Part shown: one piece after another, positions 47,969 to 57,401 of the stretch
Numbering within the stretch: position 1 is the first letter of the stretch
How the letters are laid out: each line of letters starts with the position of its first letter
Notes under the pieces: generated by a model
The model's input: the letters and a program-made list of their open reading frames with translations, nothing else
Database searches by the model: none
Told to the model about the DNA's origin: nothing
Source of the DNA: Dehalococcoides sp. JdFR-54
GTDB lineage: Bacteria > Chloroflexota > Dehalococcoidia > JdFR-54
Assembly (NCBI GenBank): GCA_002011475.1
Contig: MTNP01000049.1
Span: forward strand, 1 to 64,000
Reading direction: 5' to 3'
Length of the DNA: 64,000 bases
Made by a program: the position numbers and the translations under genes

Positions 47969-50533
47969 TTATCTCCGCCCACCAACGGCCTGAATGTAAT
48001 TGTGGAGGGTCTTATACGTGTTATCACCCGTCTTCAGGAACAGGAGGCGGGCAACTTTGGAAATGGCATCGGGACTAGTACTGCTGCTCAGGGGGATGCT
48101 ACCTTTGCCTTTCACATCGTTGTAGAGGCGATGGAGCTGATCAATAACAGTGTAGCTTGAGTGCTCTTCCAGATATTTCTTGCGCTGCACAGGGGAGAGC
48201 ACCACAACCTTGCTTCCATCTCGTTTGATAAGCTGTTGCCTCTCTAGTGACCTGAGGAAGTCTTCGCCCCCGACTTTGAAGCGTTTGTCTATGTCGTCTT
48301 TAGTGAGCCCACGCCGGCCCGCTACGTAGAGGCAGTAGTCTCTAGTGGTCTCATCCACGCCAGCAGGAATTTCTCGCAGGTCTTCTTCCTTGATTATGGT
48401 GTCCACCATATCCGCCATGTCCTCGAGGGCCTTCGTAATGCCCTCTTCACCCCTGACGGGCTGCCCATCATCGCCATAAACCTTTGGGTAGTAGCGGGAG
48501 AAGACTTGTAGACACTTACCCATGAGGATGACGAAGACATCTTCATCGCTTAGCCCCTTCCCCTGTGCGCGGTAACTGCGAAACAGATCCACCACCTCTT
48601 GATACACCTCCCCCTTAATACGACCCAGGCTAGCCTCAACTCTGGGCTCCTCCTTTCGCTTTCGGCACACGCAAGGTATGTCATAGCCTGCCCCGCCACG
48701 GTGGATGGTGGTCTCTTGCTCTGAGGTGACAGGATAGATGGCATCCACCGTAAATCCGGACTCTAAGATGCTCCATAGGAGCCCTGCCCAAGCCCACGGC
48801 TTGGAGTGGTGGAAGGTGAAGACCAGAAAGCCGTCGTCCTTGAGGACTCGGCGGCACTCCCGGTAGCACGTTATCAATCCGGCCCAGAATTCCTTCCGCT
48901 GCCGCGCCTGCTCCTCCCCAGCTAGGCCGGGCATCACCACAAGCTCTCCCTCAGACCTTTTCGGAGTATAGATAGGACGATACCAGGAATAAGTGTCCTT
49001 GAGGGCGAGACATTGCCAGATATAGAAGAAGTCAGCCAACTCCCCATACATCACATTGTCGCAGTAAGGAGGGTCGGTGACGACAGCGTCTACCGATTGC
49101 GGAGGTAGAAAAGATAGGTCTTCTGCGGTACCACAGCGGAGGAGAGCGTTGCGGTCGTTTTCCATTAGGTCATTATAGGAAAAGGCCAACTTGCCCTCAA
49201 ACCCATCACCAATCGCCTTCCTTGGAGGCTTGCCTCCGAGGTTCGCATTCCAGGGCTGAAGGCGATACTCTGTGCCTTCTATAAAGTTGGTGTAGCATGA
49301 AAGAAAGCCCATACCCCGTCCCCACGGATTGGTCTCTGCTACCTGAGCTGGAGGGATATACGCATGGTGTGCAAACAGGTCCCTCATCTGAGCATGTCCA
49401 GCATGGTAGGTCGCAAACATGTTAGTAGCCCTAAGGCTGTCCGAAAACGCCAAGAGCAACGCCTCGCGAACCCTGCGGTCCTCCACTTTCACTATCTCCC
49501 CAAGCAACAGTGACAAGGTCAAAAGCTGTCGCTCGTTGAACATCTCATAGAAGTAGCGGTACAGGAAATTCTTGGCTTGCTTGGTGTTAAAACCATCTCG
49601 CATTTCCTGGGTTGGCACCAACCTACCCATCACCTCATCTTTGATGGCGTTCCAGTCGTCCTTTGCTCTTTCGAAGAGGCGGACGTCTTCCTCATCTACC
49701 CCTTTGTAGTCTCTCGACTTACACTGGGGGCAGTAGTATTCGACTGCAAACATCTCCGGCTCCGGAGGCCGGCCCCACTTCTTCACAACATCAAGCACAG
49801 AATCAGTGCCGTGCACGCAGCGGAAATTCGGGCTTTTCGCTTCCTTCACTCCCCTGCTGGGGTCGAACGCTTGCAGGCACTTGGGGCAGGTAACCTGCTT
49901 CGCTCCCGCAGATGCCCACCATACAGTGTAGCACTCGGGGCAGAAGACGGTGTCCATCTCCCGCTTATCGCGCCTGACTCCGCGTGCTAGGATGTAGTTC
50001 GGGAAAAGCCGAACCATCTCACCGCCCCGCTGGCAGGGAACTTTGTTAACCCAGAAAATATACATCGCCTCAGCCTGGTGCCCCTTGAGACAGCAGGTCT
50101 GGTAGTAGGATTTTATTCTGGGGGCGATTCTGGCCTCTATACCCTTAAAAGCAGCGTCCAACGCTTTGAGGTCTATTGGCTCGAGAGCGTTTTTGACAGT
50201 AAACCAAGCCACCGGATGGATTTCCATACCAATGACCTTACAACCCAAGCGAAGGCCTTCCACTAGCGTTGTGCCTGAGCCCATGAAAGGGTCAAGGATC
50301 ACTTTATCTAGGGTGTGCTTCTTGTAGAACTCACCACCCAGAGCGTCAAACAGCCTGGCGCCTTCGGGGAGAAAGGCGGCCAGGATAAGGGCACGGAAGA
50401 TGCACCCGGCCCGGTGTGCCCACCACTTATGCATCTGATAAATAGGCGGTGTCGTTATCCCCTTTTCCTTAGAGACAAGGTCGTTCAGCTCTTGGATGGG
50501 AAAGTCCACCTCAATTAGTCGGCGCATGAGCAA
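47969..50533 (-). CDS. DUF1156/COG1743-type adenine-specific DNA methylase with Zn-ribbons (PglXI-like)
   Basis: YQMHKWWAHRAGCIFRALILAAFLP, LDPFMGSGTTLVEGLRLG, VTDPPYCDNVMYGELADFFY; CPECx and CPQC zinc ribbons. Confidence 0.88.
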   Translation of the reverse strand: MLMRRLIEVDFPIQELNDLVSKEKGITTPPIYQMHKWWAHRAGCIFRALILAAFLPEGARLFDALGGEFYKKHTLDKVILDPFMGSGTTLVEGLRLGCKVIGMEIHPVAWFTVKNALEPIDLKALDAAFKGIEARIAPRIKSYYQTCCLKGHQAEAMYIFWVNKVPCQRGGEMVRLFPNYILARGVRRDKREMDTVFCPECYTVWWASAGAKQVTCPKCLQAFDPSRGVKEAKSPNFRCVHGTDSVLDVVKKWGRPPEPEMFAVEYYCPQCKSRDYKGVDEEDVRLFERAKDDWNAIKDEVMGRLVPTQEMRDGFNTKQAKNFLYRYFYEMFNERQLLTLSLLLGEIVKVEDRRVREALLLAFSDSLRATNMFATYHAGHAQMRDLFAHHAYIPPAQVAETNPWGRGMGFLSCYTNFIEGTEYRLQPWNANLGGKPPRKAIGDGFEGKLAFSYNDLMENDRNALLRCGTAEDLSFLPPQSVDAVVTDPPYCDNVMYGELADFFYIWQCLALKDTYSWYRPIYTPKRSEGELVVMPGLAGEEQARQRKEFWAGLITCYRECRRVLKDDGFLVFTFHHSKPWAWAGLLWSILESGFTVDAIYPVTSEQETTIHRGGAGYDIPCVCRKRKEEPRVEASLGRIKGEVYQEVVDLFRSYRAQGKGLSDEDVFVILMGKCLQVFSRYYPKVYGDDGQPVRGEEGITKALEDMADMVDTIIKEEDLREIPAGVDETTRDYCLYVAGRRGLTKDDIDKRFKVGGEDFLRSLERQQLIKRDGSKVVVLSPVQRKKYLEEHSSYTVIDQLHRLYNDVKGKGSIPLSSSTSPDAISKVARLLFLKTGDNTYKTLHNYIQAVGGRR

Positions 50534-50538
50534 GCCTC

Positions 50539-51441
50539 CTATTTGGCTTTAGCCTTGATGACGGGAACCAAGCACTCTACAAAGGAGAGCCCGCCATGGA
50601 AATACATCTTATCCCTTTGCCGCCAGATATACCTCCCCCGTACCAAGAGGGTATCACCGGCAGACAAGGTCTTCTCAATAACAATCGGCGAGGCCTCCTT
50701 GCCCCGGGCATACCGTGCACCTCCAAAGAGTTTCCGCATCGCCGTCTGCGCCGACTGAGCAAGCTCGAAGGCATGGTCAGCCCTGTCGGCGTAAACGTAG
50801 CCATGGTCTGAAGTGAGGAGGAAGGCGTCGCGTCCTGAGTTGCGCAGGATTTCAAGGATGTATTGGGAGGTCTTGCCGAAGACCTCTGAGGGAGAAAGGA
50901 TGGTAGCGTGGAGACCTCTATCAGGATATCTCAGCCAGATAAAGCGGAGGTTTTGTGGTGGAAACTGGGGCACGGGGTGGCCGGGAGGAGAGACGAAGAT
51001 TCCCTGCCTGGCGCTAATCTGGGTGGGTTGGCCCATGTTGAAGTGCTTTCGGGTAAAGGACGCGGTGTCCGAAGGCAGCGCTGAAAGGGAAAAGGAAAGA
51101 CTCTCGACCCGGTAGTTTTGAGCCTCCAAGAAGGGCTTCAGCAGACACGCTTCCCGGATGCTCATTGCATCCACGATAATGACAAGCCTATCCTCTTCAC
51201 CTGCCCAAGGCGACGTTTTGTAGACTGCCGCAGCATCACGGAGCTCCTCATAAGCTTCAAGGTATGTCCGCTCTAGAGTTTCTTCAAGCCGGCAGGACTC
51301 TATCTCCTTGTCTCCATAGAACCCGTCCAAATCGTGTGGAACGGAATCAACGGACCATATGTCCGTGAGGGCATCCCACACCACCGATAGCGTGTTATCT
51401 CCTCCTATTAGGCGGCGTAGAGCTACCTCAATGTTCTTCAA
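50539..51441 (-). CDS. Short PglZ-domain protein
   Basis: RLVIIVDAMSIREACLLKPFL, FLLTSDHGYVYADRADHAFE, YFHGGLSFVECLVPVI. Confidence 0.78.
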   Translation of the reverse strand: MKNIEVALRRLIGGDNTLSVVWDALTDIWSVDSVPHDLDGFYGDKEIESCRLEETLERTYLEAYEELRDAAAVYKTSPWAGEEDRLVIIVDAMSIREACLLKPFLEAQNYRVESLSFSLSALPSDTASFTRKHFNMGQPTQISARQGIFVSPPGHPVPQFPPQNLRFIWLRYPDRGLHATILSPSEVFGKTSQYILEILRNSGRDAFLLTSDHGYVYADRADHAFELAQSAQTAMRKLFGGARYARGKEASPIVIEKTLSAGDTLLVRGRYIWRQRDKMYFHGGLSFVECLVPVIKAKAK

Positions 51442-54010
51442 TCTCCACCTCCAGATTGAGGGTCACCGTATCCTGGGGAAGCTGGGTCTCGGACACCGGC
51501 ATCGGAAGCTTATTGATAAGCTCGATGATATTAGCCTTCGAGAGGGAGATGCGCTCTGCCGAGAGATTAACGCCTATTTGCCCCTTTATGCCTTTGGCTT
51601 TCAGGTCTTGTAGCAGTTCAGTTAGCTTTTCTACCCCCTCCAGCGATTCAGCTTTAATATCAACGGCAAACTGGATAACTTTGGCCTTCTCTTCCAGCTT
51701 GTTATATACCTCTGACCGCAAGCCTGCAGGTGTGGCAGCCTGGAAGGGACGAGGCTCTGTCCGAACTGGCATGGGTGTAGGAGTGGGAGTAGGTGTTGGA
51801 GTTGGCGTGGGGGTAGGCGTAGGAGTAGGAGTGGGCACTGCTCTGTATTTGGCATCTTTAAGGCGCATCTTATCGGTCAAAGCCAATCGTTTAATAGCCT
51901 CGGGGCTCTCTTTGCCCAGAACTGTTACCCCATCCTCGATAACTATCTCTCCTTCAAGGGCCAGCTCCTTCGCCTTCTCCTCAAAGATAGCCCTGCTCAG
52001 AAGCATGGGGAGATGGCGGTATTTGAAGAAACTTCCTAACAGCACGCCCACCTCCATGCCCTTAGCCGCCTCAGCTGTTACCTCCTGCTTACAGGCCTGC
52101 TTCACATCTAACGGAGAATGCTCTCTTCTAAGAAGCCCGAGAATGGACTCCTTCCCCAAGTCTACCGGCAGAGCCATATGGGTCTCTCCCTTCGGCGGGA
52201 GAGGCTTCATGTATCGCCCGTAGGCCGCTTTTAAGGCCTTCGTGAGTTCGCCTCTTTCCTCCTTCTCTACGTCCTCCAGTTCCTTCTGCTCGTCCTTCTC
52301 AATTTCTTCCTTTAAGAGCTCGCATTCGAGCAGCCTCCTGCTTCTCAACAGGAAATCGCCCTCAGAAGTGAGGTCTTGGCCCGTAGTGGGCAGGATGACT
52401 GCTACAGTGTTGGCCTTCTCCACGTTCTTGAGCATGTCCAGGATTTCTGTATCACCTAAGTTCAGCAGTGAGATGACCACTTTGGCTTTGGAAGTATCGG
52501 GTATTGGATCAAGCGGACAAACATAGACCTCCTCTATGTCCTCTACTCCCGCTTGATAAGTAGTTGTCCTTGCCGTTTTCAGGAGGACTTCACCCTTTAT
52601 GACCTCGGCGAATTTTATCTTGGCCTTGTCCTTCATCTCGGGGTCCTGGAGATTTCGCCTTGCCCGCTCATCCACGACCACTCGTATTTTCCTTCTCGGC
52701 TCAAAGATATAATTGCCGTTCCTCTTCCGCAGATGCCAACACTTATCATAGCATTGTGCCAAAGCAGTCTGAAGCTCGGCGATGGTAACAATGGGCCTAA
52801 CCGCTCCAAGAAGCGCCCGAGCTTCCTCAATGCCCCTGGCCTCTGTCAACGACCAAAGGAAGACAGAGGTCAAGACTTCGAGGGAGCGAGCAATACCTTT
52901 GGATCTCTCTGCATCTTCCATGAACTTGCTTAGGAGCGCTGAGTCCAGCCTATTTAGGTCGTGTTGGGTCTCCCTGCTATACAGATTTACATCACATGGG
53001 AGAAGAAGGTCTCGGTCATCTTTATGCTCCATCACTACATCCGCCAAGAAGGCCAGGACTCCTCTGGTGTGCTGATAATGGCGGTGCCTTCCGTAGGCCT
53101 CGAAGGCCAGCTTCAGGAGCTCAGGATGGACAGGGTAGCGGGAGACCATCGTGTCCCGATACTTCTGCAAGCCCCCCGTAGTGCCCACAAATGTCTCTTG
53201 ATTGCTGGCGTAGACATTCAAGTAGGCACGTATGGTGTCATCATCGGGCCTTCGTGATGCGAACAGGCGATGGAGAACGATGTCCTCCTTATCCACGTCC
53301 TGGTCCAAGTCATAGATAGCTATATCCGGGCGAGTAAGGACGAACCGGATGCTGGTCTCACGCTCCAGCGACGAGACGATGAGAACGAGGCGGGAGCCCT
53401 TCTGGTCAGCCACCTCACTGAGGTTCTGAATGAAATTCCGGTTCCACTGCCTCTCTTGGGCGGTGAGGCTGCTATACCAGTCTTCCCATTCGTCGAGAAG
53501 GATGGCTACGGGCCTGTCCCCCAGGGCCGCCCTTATTTGCTTTACCGCGGGCCAGCGTTCAATGGAGGATATAAGGTCCTGCCTCCCAAGGGCATCAAGA
53601 AGAGGCACCCAGAGCTTTGTAATAGGTCCACCTTCAGCTACGAGCTGATAGGGGAGAACAAGGGCGTCTTCAGGTAATTGGTCAGCCTCCTGTATATTGT
53701 TCACCTGAAGCCATTTCAGTGCTTCGGGGCTCCGTCGGAGTAAGTGAGTAAGGGTCACAAGGATATGGGATTTCCCTGAGCCACCTCCACCTGTGACAGC
53801 GAAGGTTCCGCGCTGCTCCTTTCCTGTGAGCTTGCGGATGGCCGATGTCAATAGTTGACGAAGCGTCGAGGTGGGGAAAGTGACGTCCAAGAAGCGCCCC
53901 GGGTCACTCTCCAGAGTGCCCTTCTCTTCAAGGCGGTAAAGGCGGACTATCCCGTAGATTTCTTTTTTTGCAACTTCATCCCGAATGGTAACCCACTCTT
54001 GGAATGCCAT
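51428..54010 (-). CDS. Large P-loop ATPase (BrxC/DUF499-like) with PT-repeat linker
   Basis: [19 protein letters not shown] Walker A, [12 protein letters not shown] Walker B; PTPTPT... tract before the C-terminal domain; overlaps pglZ-like gene. Confidence 0.78.
   Translation of the reverse strand: [860 protein letters not shown]
51772..51837 (-). repeat. In-frame hexanucleotide-like repeat encoding (Pro-Thr)n
   Basis: GGNGTN repeats on + strand; translated [24 protein letters not shown]. Confidence 0.9.
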
Positions 54011-54124
54011 AGCCCACCTCCTAGGGTAGTATTCAATCCAGTTCTAGGGTCCCTTCTTCGATTCAACGTAGTTGACCCACAACATCTTCAACGCCTTGTC
54101 CTCTCCAGCATCACCTGACTGGGC

Positions 54125-54337
54125 TTAGGGTAGGAACGGAGGCTTGAGTCTGTCAAGGAACCTCTTTGCTGCTTTTCTCGTCTGAGCAGCATCCCGCTTG
54201 AATAGCGTTCGAGTAAAACCCAGCCTATTTACAAGCTTGTCAGCCGTGTTCTCAGCAATGAGGTCAATTATGTCCTCACTTTCCTCCTTTACCATCACCG
54301 TGCTTTCAATTTCTTTCACTGTTATCTTCTTATCCAT
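54125..54337 (-). CDS. small hypothetical protein
   Basis: 70-aa ORF between ATPase and GIY-YIG-like genes. Confidence 0.4.
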   Translation of the reverse strand: MDKKITVKEIESTVMVKEESEDIIDLIAENTADKLVNRLGFTRTLFKRDAAQTRKAAKRFLDRLKPPFLP

Positions 54338-54390
54338 TTCTCTCCTTTCTAAACCATTGCCTGCTTTGATACCCAGGGCGTTTGGGGGAC

Positions 54391-54660
54391 TCAGTAGGTC
54401 TTGGCGATATTGTAGCGCGGAGGTCTGCCTCCATGCTGTCTTTGATACTTTTGTATTAACTCCTTCTCTCGCTTTTCAGCGGATTCTCTGCTCAGGGCAA
54501 CGCTAATGATATTCAGGTGTGTAAACTTCTTGCCAGAATTGGCCTGTTCAATCGCCCTCCTATCAGGTGCGTTCGTAAGTCCATACTGCACGATTTCGTT
54601 CCCGTCTTTTAACTCATATAACCATGTGTCCCTACGTTTCCGCATACTTCTCCCCTTCAA
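54391..54660 (-). CDS. GIY-YIG-like small protein
   Basis: WLYELKDGNEIVQYGLTNAPDRRAIEQANSGKKFTHLNIISVALSRESAEKREKELIQKY. Confidence 0.55.
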   Translation of the reverse strand: MKGRSMRKRRDTWLYELKDGNEIVQYGLTNAPDRRAIEQANSGKKFTHLNIISVALSRESAEKREKELIQKYQRQHGGRPPRYNIAKTY

Positions 54661-54714
54661 GTCGGCTCTTCAGCACAGCGGAAGATGAATCTCTAATGCA
54701 CTGTTCCCTTACAT

Positions 54715-54984
54715 TCATCGATAAGTGGTCTCAGTACGCCGTGCCACCTGTAATAGGAGCACTAAACTCTCCTTATCATATACCTCATAAACCACCCGAT
54801 AATCTCCCACTCTTATTCGATAGGACCTTTCAGTCCCCTCAATTTTCCTCACTCCATGGGGGCGAGGATTATCTGCCAGGCTTCTTATGGCGGTTCGCAA
54901 TCGCTCAAAGTTTCGCCGCTGTATCCGCCGCTTAAGCCTTTCCAGATCCCGGTCAGCAGCAGGCGAGACTTCAATCCTATACAC
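54715..54984 (-). CDS. RelE/ParE family toxin
   Basis: IEVSPAADRDLERLKRRI...LADNPRPHGVRKIEGTERSYRIRVGDYRVVYEVYDKE. Confidence 0.9.
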   Translation of the reverse strand: MYRIEVSPAADRDLERLKRRIQRRNFERLRTAIRSLADNPRPHGVRKIEGTERSYRIRVGDYRVVYEVYDKESLVLLLQVARRTETTYR

Positions 54985-55252
54985 TCCTGGATTCTGCCTC
55001 TCTTTCTCGCCTGCTTACTGCCTCTTCCAATTCCTGTTCCACCTCAGCCCAAGGACGCCCTCCTTTTTCATGCCATTCAGCGCGGGCAGTCTCAATTACA
55101 GGTAGCAATTCGGCATCCTCTCGATTCTCTAGCCATTCCCGCACTGCCTCGGCAATAATGTCACTTGCCGGTTTATGCCGTCTGGCAGCCTCTACCTTTA
55201 AGTAGGTATAGAGATCTTCATCGTGGAACACCACAGTCATTCTCTTGCTCAT
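54977..55252 (-). CDS. Ribbon-helix-helix-type antitoxin
   Basis: MSKRMTVVFHDEDLYTYLKVEAARRHKPASDIIAEAVREWLE, 5' of and overlapping the toxin gene. Confidence 0.75.
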   Translation of the reverse strand: MSKRMTVVFHDEDLYTYLKVEAARRHKPASDIIAEAVREWLENREDAELLPVIETARAEWHEKGGRPWAEVEQELEEAVSRREREAESRSV

Positions 55253-55375
55253 GTCGTCATCTCCTTACGCATAGATACATATGCACGCATCATTATTTTA
55301 ACAGCCGCTGGCTCAGCCCGTCAAGGTTTTAGCTCATATTACCAGACATGCTTGACTTTCCGCAAAGGGGGAGTC

Positions 55376-56302
55376 ATGAATGTGAACAGGCGAGAAGCAC
55401 AGGAGGGCATTATGATAGCTATCCATAAAGCAATCAACGAATATTTAGCAGCACTATCTGTGGAGGGAAAAGCAGGCTGCACAGTGGAGGTCTATGGAGC
55501 AAGGCTCAGGCGCTTTGCCAACTGGTGTGCTGATCAAGGTAAGATAGGTCCCGAGTCGCTATATGCCAACGACCTTAGAGCTTACATTGCCCACTTGCAG
55601 GCAAAAGGTAATGGCAATGGAACCCCAAGGCAGAATGCAATGGTGACCAAGGCATTCTCCAAATGGCTGGTTGCCGAGGGAGAGTTACAGGCTGATCCAT
55701 TTACTAGCGTGAAATTGCCGAAGCCATCCCGTAGAATACCTGAGCCTTTCTCAGACGAGGAGGTAAGGCTGCTCCTTAAGGCTACACGCCAAACCCGAAA
55801 CCCACAGCGTAATAAAGTCATCCTGCTCGTTCTTCTGGATAGTGGTCTCAGGATCTCAGAGCTGGTCAATCTCGACCTTGAGCGCATCCGCTTTGAGGAT
55901 GGAAGGGCGATGGCTAAGGTTAAGGGCAAGGGTGGAAAAGAACGAGAAGTGCCGCTAGGGAAGCAAGTGGTGACAGCACTCAAGTGTTATCTGAATGGGC
56001 GAATGAGAGGACCAGTATTCACAAACGGCGATGGCAAACCTCTGAGCACAAGGCGAGTAGAGGCGATAATAGCCGAGTGTGCTAGGTTAGCCGGTATCAG
56101 TGGCAAGAGATGCTCTCCGCATATTTTCCGACACACGTTTGCCAAGAAGTATCTCCTGAACGGGGGTGATCCCTTCAGTCTCCAGCAAATCTTAGGGCAC
56201 GCAAACTTAGAGACGGTGAAGCTCTACATTAACCTTTGGAGCACCGATATCCAGGCCCAGCACCGAAAGTTCTCCCCTGCAGATAGCCTGTTGGCTCGCT
56301 AA
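55376..56302 (+). CDS. tyrosine recombinase (XerC/D-like integrase)
   Basis: LLDSGLRISELVNLDLERI, HIFRHTFAKKYLLNGGDPFSLQQILGHANLETVKLYI; start likely ATG 55376. Confidence 0.92.
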   Translation: MNVNRREAQEGIMIAIHKAINEYLAALSVEGKAGCTVEVYGARLRRFANWCADQGKIGPESLYANDLRAYIAHLQAKGNGNGTPRQNAMVTKAFSKWLVAEGELQADPFTSVKLPKPSRRIPEPFSDEEVRLLLKATRQTRNPQRNKVILLVLLDSGLRISELVNLDLERIRFEDGRAMAKVKGKGGKEREVPLGKQVVTALKCYLNGRMRGPVFTNGDGKPLSTRRVEAIIAECARLAGISGKRCSPHIFRHTFAKKYLLNGGDPFSLQQILGHANLETVKLYINLWSTDIQAQHRKFSPADSLLAR

Positions 56303-56314
56303 TTGTAATTGCCG

Positions 56315-56388
56315 TTTCTCAGGTTAATTTACCACCCAGTCTCAAGTTAATGTTCCACCCTGTTTCTCAAGTTAATTGACCAGCCTGA
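56315..56388. repeat. Three direct repeats at the IS21-like end
   Basis: TTTCTCAGGTTAATTTACCACCCAG / TCTCAAGTTAATGTTCCACCCTG / TTTCTCAAGTTAATTGACCAGCC. Confidence 0.8.
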
Positions 56389-56408
56389 GTGCACTGTTAG
56401 GCATAGTA

Positions 56409-57176
56409 TCACATGGTAGCCACCTCCTTGGCAAGGGCTTTGTCGGGACGAAGCAATGTCCTGTAGCTCCTACCGGTGAGGGTGATGAAGTGAGAGCAGC
56501 TAATGAGACGGTCGAGAGTGCTCTCAGCTATCACGGGGTTGGGGAATAGGGGATACCAATCTTTGGGAGACCGGTTAGCGGTGACTATCATGGAGCTTGA
56601 GCGATAGCGGCGGTCAATAAGCTCATAGAGATCCTCCGCCTGGGATCTGGTAAATTCCTTCAAGGCGAAATCGTCAATGAGGAGCAAATCAGGCTTCAGG
56701 TAGTGGTGCAGCCTCTTCTCCCAACTACCGTCAGCTCTTCCCCCTCCCAGGTCAGACAGGAGCCGGATGGCCTTGCTAAATAGCACACTGTAGCCAAGGC
56801 GACAGGCCTGATGTCCTAAAGCCTGAGCAAGATGAGTCTTACCTACACCGACAGGGCCGTAGAAGATTATTGATTCCTTCCGCTCTATGAACCGGCAGGT
56901 AGCCAGGTCATGGATATATTGGGCAGGTATTTTGGGATTGAAGCTGAAATCAAACCCCTCTAAACTCTTCCCTTCTTCAAAGTGGGCTTTAGTAATTCGG
57001 CTAGCCAGCCTCTTGTTAGCCCGGTGTTGCACTTCATCCTCAAGAAGAAGCTCCAGAAACTGAATAAAACCGAGACTGTCCTTTTGTGCCTGGCTAAGCC
57101 TCAAATTCAGGGTATCCAGCATACCGTTTAGTTTGAGCGATCTCAGTTTATTCTCCAGCTGATGAATATCGGCCAT
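56409..57176 (-). CDS. istB: IS21-family helper ATPase IstB
   Basis: IIFYGPVGVGKTHLAQALGHQACRLGYSVLF; DLLLIDDFALKEFTRSQAEDLYELIDRRY. Confidence 0.93.
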   Translation of the reverse strand: MADIHQLENKLRSLKLNGMLDTLNLRLSQAQKDSLGFIQFLELLLEDEVQHRANKRLASRITKAHFEEGKSLEGFDFSFNPKIPAQYIHDLATCRFIERKESIIFYGPVGVGKTHLAQALGHQACRLGYSVLFSKAIRLLSDLGGGRADGSWEKRLHHYLKPDLLLIDDFALKEFTRSQAEDLYELIDRRYRSSSMIVTANRSPKDWYPLFPNPVIAESTLDRLISCSHFITLTGRSYRTLLRPDKALAKEVATM

Positions 57177-57188
57177 TACCTTCCTCCT

Positions 57189-57401
57189 TTAGCTTTTAAT
57201 TGAGCAGAACAACTCTTCAGGACCATGGAGAAACGCCCCGGTGAGTCTCACCGGCTCAAATGAGAGCGGTTCCTTATCCAGCTCTCGTTCCAGGATAGTT
57301 TTCACGGTACGATAAGTAGGATCGCCAAAGGCATTAGCCCGGTCGCAGGCTTGTTCCAGCCTCTGCTGCCCGTATTTCTCTGGATAAAGCCGCATCAACA
57401 T
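57189..57401 (-). pseudogene. istA: IS21-family transposase IstA, C-terminal remnant
   Basis: LMRLYPEKYGQQRLEQACDRANAFGDPTYRTVKTILERELD matches IstA C-terminus only; N-terminal HTH and DDE core absent. Confidence 0.8.
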
